Shown in pieces: positions 5,768 through 8,144 of a stretch of DNA of 8,144 nucleotides. The position numbers and the translations under genes were made by a program. Under the pieces are notes generated by a model, which made no database searches, was not told where the DNA came from, and saw only the letters and a program-made list of their open reading frames with translations. The number at the start of each line of letters is the position of its first letter. Position 1 is the stretch's first letter. This stretch comes from CAKRPJ01 sp934376955 (GTDB lineage: Bacteria; Bacillota; Clostridia; Lachnospirales; Lachnospiraceae). The stretch spans positions 1 to 8,144 of the forward strand of contig CAKRPJ010000072.1 of assembly GCA_934376955.1 (NCBI GenBank). The letters run 5' to 3'.

Positions 5768-6787
5768 TTGAAAATACCGTATCGCCTGATCCCTGAGGGA
5801 GAGGTTCAGGGAATTTATTGCCCTCTGTCGCTTGCCTTTGTCGATTACCGGGACGTTAAGGCCGGCGGCCTTACCATGAAGCAGGCCTGCGACGCCATCG
5901 CGGCGACTCTCCCGGGCCCCGCCGCTATCAATATGTTCGACATGGATGCTGTGACCACCAACAGCGACGGAATTATGATCGAAGGCTCCATGACCTGCAT
6001 GGCTGCCTCGGATTATGGCCGTATTGACAAGGAGTTCGGCTTCGTAGAAATGATGGAGGTTCCGCACGATGAGAAGTTGATTGCCGAAGAGCCGCATCTC
6101 CGCCAGTGGGATGTATGCTTCCCCGGCCGGCGGCTCATCATGGGTCCTGATCCCCACAATAAGCCGCTCCCGATCCACAACGCCGTGCTCTCCGGCCGCG
6201 CGGGCAACAACAACTCGGCCACCGAATTTATGCACTGCATCAACATGGAGGAGCTGCTCTTTCCCGTGTCCGGCCAGATGGAGCTTATGCGCGGCGGGAT
6301 GCTCGAGGTCGGGAAAACCGGCTTCGTCGTCTCCGTCGGCATCGGCATGATGGTTGCCGAGGAGTATGGGCGTATCGTTCCCCACAGGCAGTATCGCTGC
6401 GGCGACACGGGCCATAATTCCGGGACCTATGCCAAATATCTCAAGAGCCATATTCCCTGTATTGCCGGCAGCAAGCGCGCTTATGCGCGGGATATCCTGC
6501 GTGCGTTGAAGATTGGTATGGTCCCCGGACGCGACATCAGCCCCTCTCCGGCTATTTTGGCCGTATCCAAATACTTTGGCGTCCGGCCCGATTACGAAAA
6601 CATGACGGAGATGGCATTCTTTGAGCTGTCTGACGTCGGGTGTACGCGCGAATGGATGGAGGAGCCGGTCGAACGTCTGAGCGAACAGGAGATCCTTGAG
6701 CGTGCTGAGGAGATCATTCCCGGATTGGAAAACTGGCATACCTGTGCAGCAGATGAGCTGGCTCCCATTCATATGGTCGAGGTGTAA
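5768..6787 (+). CDS. Unrecognised 339-aa protein, probable enzyme of the island
   Basis: I do not recognise a family. The start is TTG 5768: AAGGGGGG (5753-5760) lies 7 nt upstream, the previous gene ends at 5754, and the next in-frame ATG (residue 37) would lose well-formed coding sequence. The composition is that of a soluble globular enzyme, with no signal peptide or transmembrane span; GKTGFVVSVGIGMMVA (182-197) looks like a buried strand-helix. Polar clusters that look catalytic or ligand-binding are DMDAVTTNSDG (58-68), DPHNKPLPIHN (128-138), GRAGNNNS (143-150) and CGDTGHNSGTY (211-221), with nine Cys overall. The C-terminal part (300-321) is acidic and helical. The second-largest gene of the operon, it is the best candidate for a second catalytic step beside the LarA homologue, but no reaction can be assigned from sequence alone. 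Confidence 0.8.
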   Translation: MKIPYRLIPEGEVQGIYCPLSLAFVDYRDVKAGGLTMKQACDAIAATLPGPAAINMFDMDAVTTNSDGIMIEGSMTCMAASDYGRIDKEFGFVEMMEVPHDEKLIAEEPHLRQWDVCFPGRRLIMGPDPHNKPLPIHNAVLSGRAGNNNSATEFMHCINMEELLFPVSGQMELMRGGMLEVGKTGFVVSVGIGMMVAEEYGRIVPHRQYRCGDTGHNSGTYAKYLKSHIPCIAGSKRAYARDILRALKIGMVPGRDISPSPAILAVSKYFGVRPDYENMTEMAFFELSDVGCTREWMEEPVERLSEQEILERAEEIIPGLENWHTCAADELAPIHMVEV

Positions 6788-6792
6788 TCGGT

Positions 6793-7146
6793 ATGGAGGA
6801 TACGCATATCTTTGTTCAGGTCGATAAAACCGTTGTCCGGATCACGGGGCTTTCGGTCCAAAACCTGAACCTCCAGCAGCTGGAGGAGATCTTACAGAAA
6901 AAGCTCAAAACCATGCTGCGCATCATCGGCGTAACAGGCAGTACGCTGGAAATGGATGTATACGGGCTGGATGAGGCGGATATTCTTCGCAGCGCGCAGG
7001 GCGTGATCCAAGCCATCGCTACTGCGGACGGCGTCCATGTGTCTGACGTCACGCAGCTCGAATCCGCGCATAGGATCCGCAGCGTGGACTTTGACCATAT
7101 CCCGGAGCACAGGGAGGGGGAGTGCATGAGTGAACGCTGGCTTTAA
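6793..7146 (+). CDS. Unrecognised 117-aa protein
   Basis: I do not recognise this protein. ATG 6793 lies 5 bp after the previous stop, with GAGGTG (6778-6783) as a likely Shine-Dalgarno inside the upstream gene's last codons. The order suggested by residue pattern is strand (5-18), amphipathic helix (26-42, LNLQQLEEILQKKLKTM), strand (44-55), helix (60-78) and strand: a small alpha/beta domain. There is one Cys (111), at the C-terminus. The tail overlaps the start of the next gene by 17 bp, so the two are probably translated together. It may be a partner or regulatory domain of the following MoCF-fold protein, since that protein begins abruptly at its motif, but this is inference from proximity. 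Confidence 0.68.
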   Translation: MEDTHIFVQVDKTVVRITGLSVQNLNLQQLEEILQKKLKTMLRIIGVTGSTLEMDVYGLDEADILRSAQGVIQAIATADGVHVSDVTQLESAHRIRSVDFDHIPEHREGECMSERWL

Positions 7147-7669
7147 GCGTGCCGCCATTCTGCCGACTGGCGACGAGGTCCTTTCCGGCATTGTGCAGGA
7201 TACGGACAGCCCTATGGCTGCCGACGTTCTGCGCGGCCTCTGGCCAGATTGCCGGATCACGCGCGAAACGCCCGTCTCAGATGTCCAGCAAAGCATCCGC
7301 TCGCGCATTGAGCGGGCTGCCGAGGAGAATGACCTTGTTCTTCTCATTGGCGGCTCGGGCGGGGGACACCGCTTCAGCAACACCCTTGCCTGCGACTACA
7401 CGCATTCCGCGATGGAAGAGCTGCTCTCTCCCTGCTATGCGGTGTCTCTATATGGAAAAAATGGACACCTGTGGAGCCGTCTGGTCTGCGGAATGCTGCA
7501 CCGGACGCTTGTTCTTAATCTTCCCGGTCCGTTCCGGGAAGCGCAGGCAGCCATGCAGGCATTCGAAAAGATCTGGCAGCAGGGCGCGCCTACGCTTGAA
7601 GCGCTCAACCGTGCTATGGCGCTGGCTGTTCAGACGCAGTACGGAGGTTCAATGGCCGGCTCGCAATGA
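7130..7669 (+). CDS. MoaB/MoeA/CinA-like (MoCF-fold) domain protein
   Basis: This 179-aa protein resembles the MoCF (molybdopterin-binding-like) domain of MoaB, MoeA and CinA. AAILPTGDEVLSG (8-20) with DTDSPMAADVL (24-34) corresponds to the family's ..TGxExxxGxxxDxN segment, VSD (49-51) to the mid-domain Asp, and NDLVLLIGGSGGG (67-79) to the nucleotide/pterin-loop strand. The usual Asp-rich continuation after the GG is replaced by HRFSNTLACDYTH (80-92), so the ligand is uncertain. In this fold ligands include molybdopterin and, in CinA-type proteins, nucleotides such as ADP-ribose. The start is GTG 7130: an in-frame stop directly precedes it, GGGAGGGGG (7112-7120) lies 9 nt upstream, and the motif begins at residue 8. 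It overlaps the previous gene by 17 bp and is last in the operon, followed by a terminator. It may bind a nucleotide or pterin cofactor, but the true role is unknown. Confidence 0.75.
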   Translation: MNAGFKRAAILPTGDEVLSGIVQDTDSPMAADVLRGLWPDCRITRETPVSDVQQSIRSRIERAAEENDLVLLIGGSGGGHRFSNTLACDYTHSAMEELLSPCYAVSLYGKNGHLWSRLVCGMLHRTLVLNLPGPFREAQAAMQAFEKIWQQGAPTLEALNRAMALAVQTQYGGSMAGSQ

Positions 7670-7730
7670 AAGAAAGCACCCATTGAAAAATCAATCGGGA
7701 GGTGCGGCCATCAAAACTAAGCCTATGTAC

Positions 7731-7770
7731 CCCCGGACCCAGCGATCGTGCCGGGCTCGGGGTATTTTTT
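7731..7770 (+). terminator. Rho-independent terminator of the larA-like operon
   Basis: CCCCGGACCC (7731-7740) pairs with GGGCTCGGGG (7753-7762), with one G-T wobble and one A-C mismatch near the loop side and a 12-nt loop. TATTTTTT follows at once (T run 7765-7770). It lies 61 bp after the last stop codon of the operon and fits the + strand direction. Confidence 0.8.
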
Positions 7771-7792
7771 GTCGATCGTCCGTTTCCTCGAT

Positions 7793-7808
7793 GCGGCGCT
7801 GGCGCCGC
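7793..7808. repeat. GC-rich inverted repeat touching the right IS end
   Basis: GCGGCGC (7793-7799) and GCGCCGC (7802-7808) are perfect inverted copies separated by TG. The structure ends two bases before the shared IS sequence begins at 7810. It may be part of the target into which the right IS copy inserted, or chance in GC-rich DNA. No gene is recognisable between the terminator and the IS (7771-7809). Confidence 0.35.
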
Positions 7809-7851
7809 TGCTGGTCCCGTCAAGATTTATGCGCAAAATTGTTTGCAGGCT

Positions 7852-7873
7852 CCGGCTGAATGAAGTCAGCCGG
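7852..7873. repeat. Perfect 8-bp hairpin at the transposase stop (right IS copy)
   Basis: CCGGCTGA (7852-7859) pairs with TCAGCCGG (7866-7873) around ATGAAG. On the minus strand the stem includes the transposase TGA. It is identical to the left copy, showing it belongs to the IS 3' end. Confidence 0.5.
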
Positions 7874-8144
7874 CAATAGAGGCGTTGTCCAGAGCCGCCT
7901 CCAAGTGCTTCATGTTCATGTATTTCTTGTTGCCCCACTGGGTGCCTGCCACGTGGCGTAGCCTCGCGCAGACCAGCATCAGGGCGGAATTTCCGTCAGG
8001 GAACGACCCCACCACGCGGGTTCTGCGGCGGATCTCACGGTTCAGCCGCTCGATCACGTTGTTGGTGCGGATGCGGGTCCAGTGTTCGCTGGGAAAGTCA
8101 CAGTAGGTCAGTGTCTCCTCGATGCCATCCTCGACTTTCTTGGC
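7866..8144 (-). CDS. IS256/mutator-family transposase, C-terminal 92 residues (partial)
   Basis: The minus-strand frame is open from the window edge to TGA at 7866-7868. It reads TYCDFPSEHWTRIRTNN, then IERLNREIRRRTRVVG, the signature of IS256-family DDE transposases; the Glu of IERLNRE is in the place expected for the third catalytic residue. The tail (SFPDGNSALMLVCARLRHVAG to ASIAG) has no frameshift or stop, so this copy may be functional if the rest, beyond 8144, is intact. The enzyme cuts and joins IS ends. About 56 bp of non-coding end sequence separate the stop from the IS terminus at about 7810. Confidence 0.92.
   Translation of the reverse strand, partial: AKKVEDGIEETLTYCDFPSEHWTRIRTNNVIERLNREIRRRTRVVGSFPDGNSALMLVCARLRHVAGTQWGNKKYMNMKHLEAALDNASIAG

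Larger units (their letters stand above)
7810..8144 (-). mobile_element. IS256-family insertion sequence, right copy (3' part, runs off the window)
   Basis: The first 220 bp correspond without gaps to the left stump at 1151-1370 in the same orientation. Beyond 8029 the element continues as intact transposase, while the left copy has lost this part. The shared IS end starts with GCTGGTCCCGTCAAG; exactly how many of the first bases belong to the IS cannot be fixed from two copies alone. The 5' part and the other terminal repeat are outside the window. Confidence 0.88.

Noticed and set aside
5675..6772. 365-aa minus-strand open frame opposite the 339-aa gene
   Set aside because: The + strand frame has a strong Shine-Dalgarno, fits the operon spacing and has ordinary protein composition. 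The minus frame has no partner genes or clear start signal. The + strand protein is itself unrecognised, so this rests on context.
7697..7809. Possible seventh operon gene after GGGAGGTG at 7698-7705
   Set aside because: The purine-rich stretch resembles a Shine-Dalgarno, but no ATG follows at proper spacing, a terminator hairpin lies inside the would-be gene, and none of the three frames shows a recognisable protein before the IS.
7149..7859. 236-aa + strand frame ending in the same peptide as the truncated integrase
   Set aside because: The shared end SRQDLCAKLFAGSG is only the IS terminus read in a chance frame; the body is an out-of-frame reading of the MoCF-fold gene.
1..8144. CRISPR arrays, tRNA or rRNA genes, riboswitches
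   Set aside because: No regularly spaced repeats, cloverleaf-like segments or rRNA-like stretches were noticed. The only long non-coding gap in the cargo (3362-3506) is explained by promoters and operators and is too short for a typical riboswitch.

Overview
The window reads as accessory DNA from a Gram-positive anaerobe, most likely a moderately GC-rich Clostridia member of the Oscillospiraceae type. This inference rests on purine-rich Shine-Dalgarno sites before most genes, GTG/TTG starts beside ATG, sigma-A-like promoters of low-GC-phylum style, a Tn916/Clostridia-type integrase (N-terminus MAKKRANGEG) and an IS256-family transposase. No rRNA or tRNA gene was seen to fix the taxon.

Layout. 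Positions 1-183 are a leader with short inverted and direct repeats. From 184 a tyrosine integrase is read on the + strand, but it is cut after residue 324 by the end of an IS256-type element at 1151. That IS copy is only a 220-bp stump (1151-1370, minus strand), joined to a second, internally deleted integrase remnant on the minus strand (1371 to about 1672). Next comes an intact metabolic island: a D-2-hydroxyacid dehydrogenase (1673-2677, minus) and a GntR/FCD regulator (2714-3361, minus) form one transcription unit. A 145-bp divergent control region follows. Then comes a tight six-gene + strand operon (3507-7669): a LarA-type nickel-pincer racemase/epimerase homologue, four proteins I do not recognise (196, 126, 339 and 117 aa) and a MoaB/CinA-like MoCF-fold protein. 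An intrinsic terminator (7731-7770) closes the operon. At 7810 a second IS256-type copy starts, in the same orientation as the left stump and about 92% identical to it over 220 bp. It runs out of the window.

How it fits together. The control region carries two back-to-back sigma-A promoters and two copies of a TGTATACA palindrome, 74 bp apart centre to centre. One lies inside the spacer of the larA-side promoter and one just after the predicted start of regulator transcription. The simplest reading is a 2-hydroxy-acid utilisation island: the regulator senses a substrate-derived acid, the LarA homologue inverts the C2 hydroxyl, and the dehydrogenase interconverts one isomer with the 2-oxo acid. 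The role of the four unknown proteins and the MoCF-fold protein is open, and they make this the most interesting part of the window. No LarB, LarC or LarE gene (pincer cofactor synthesis) and no transporter is visible, so these would have to be encoded elsewhere.

The directly repeated IS ends suggest that the island sits in, or entered through, an IS-bounded segment inserted into an integrase gene. The cargo genes themselves look intact, while both integrases and the left IS are broken.
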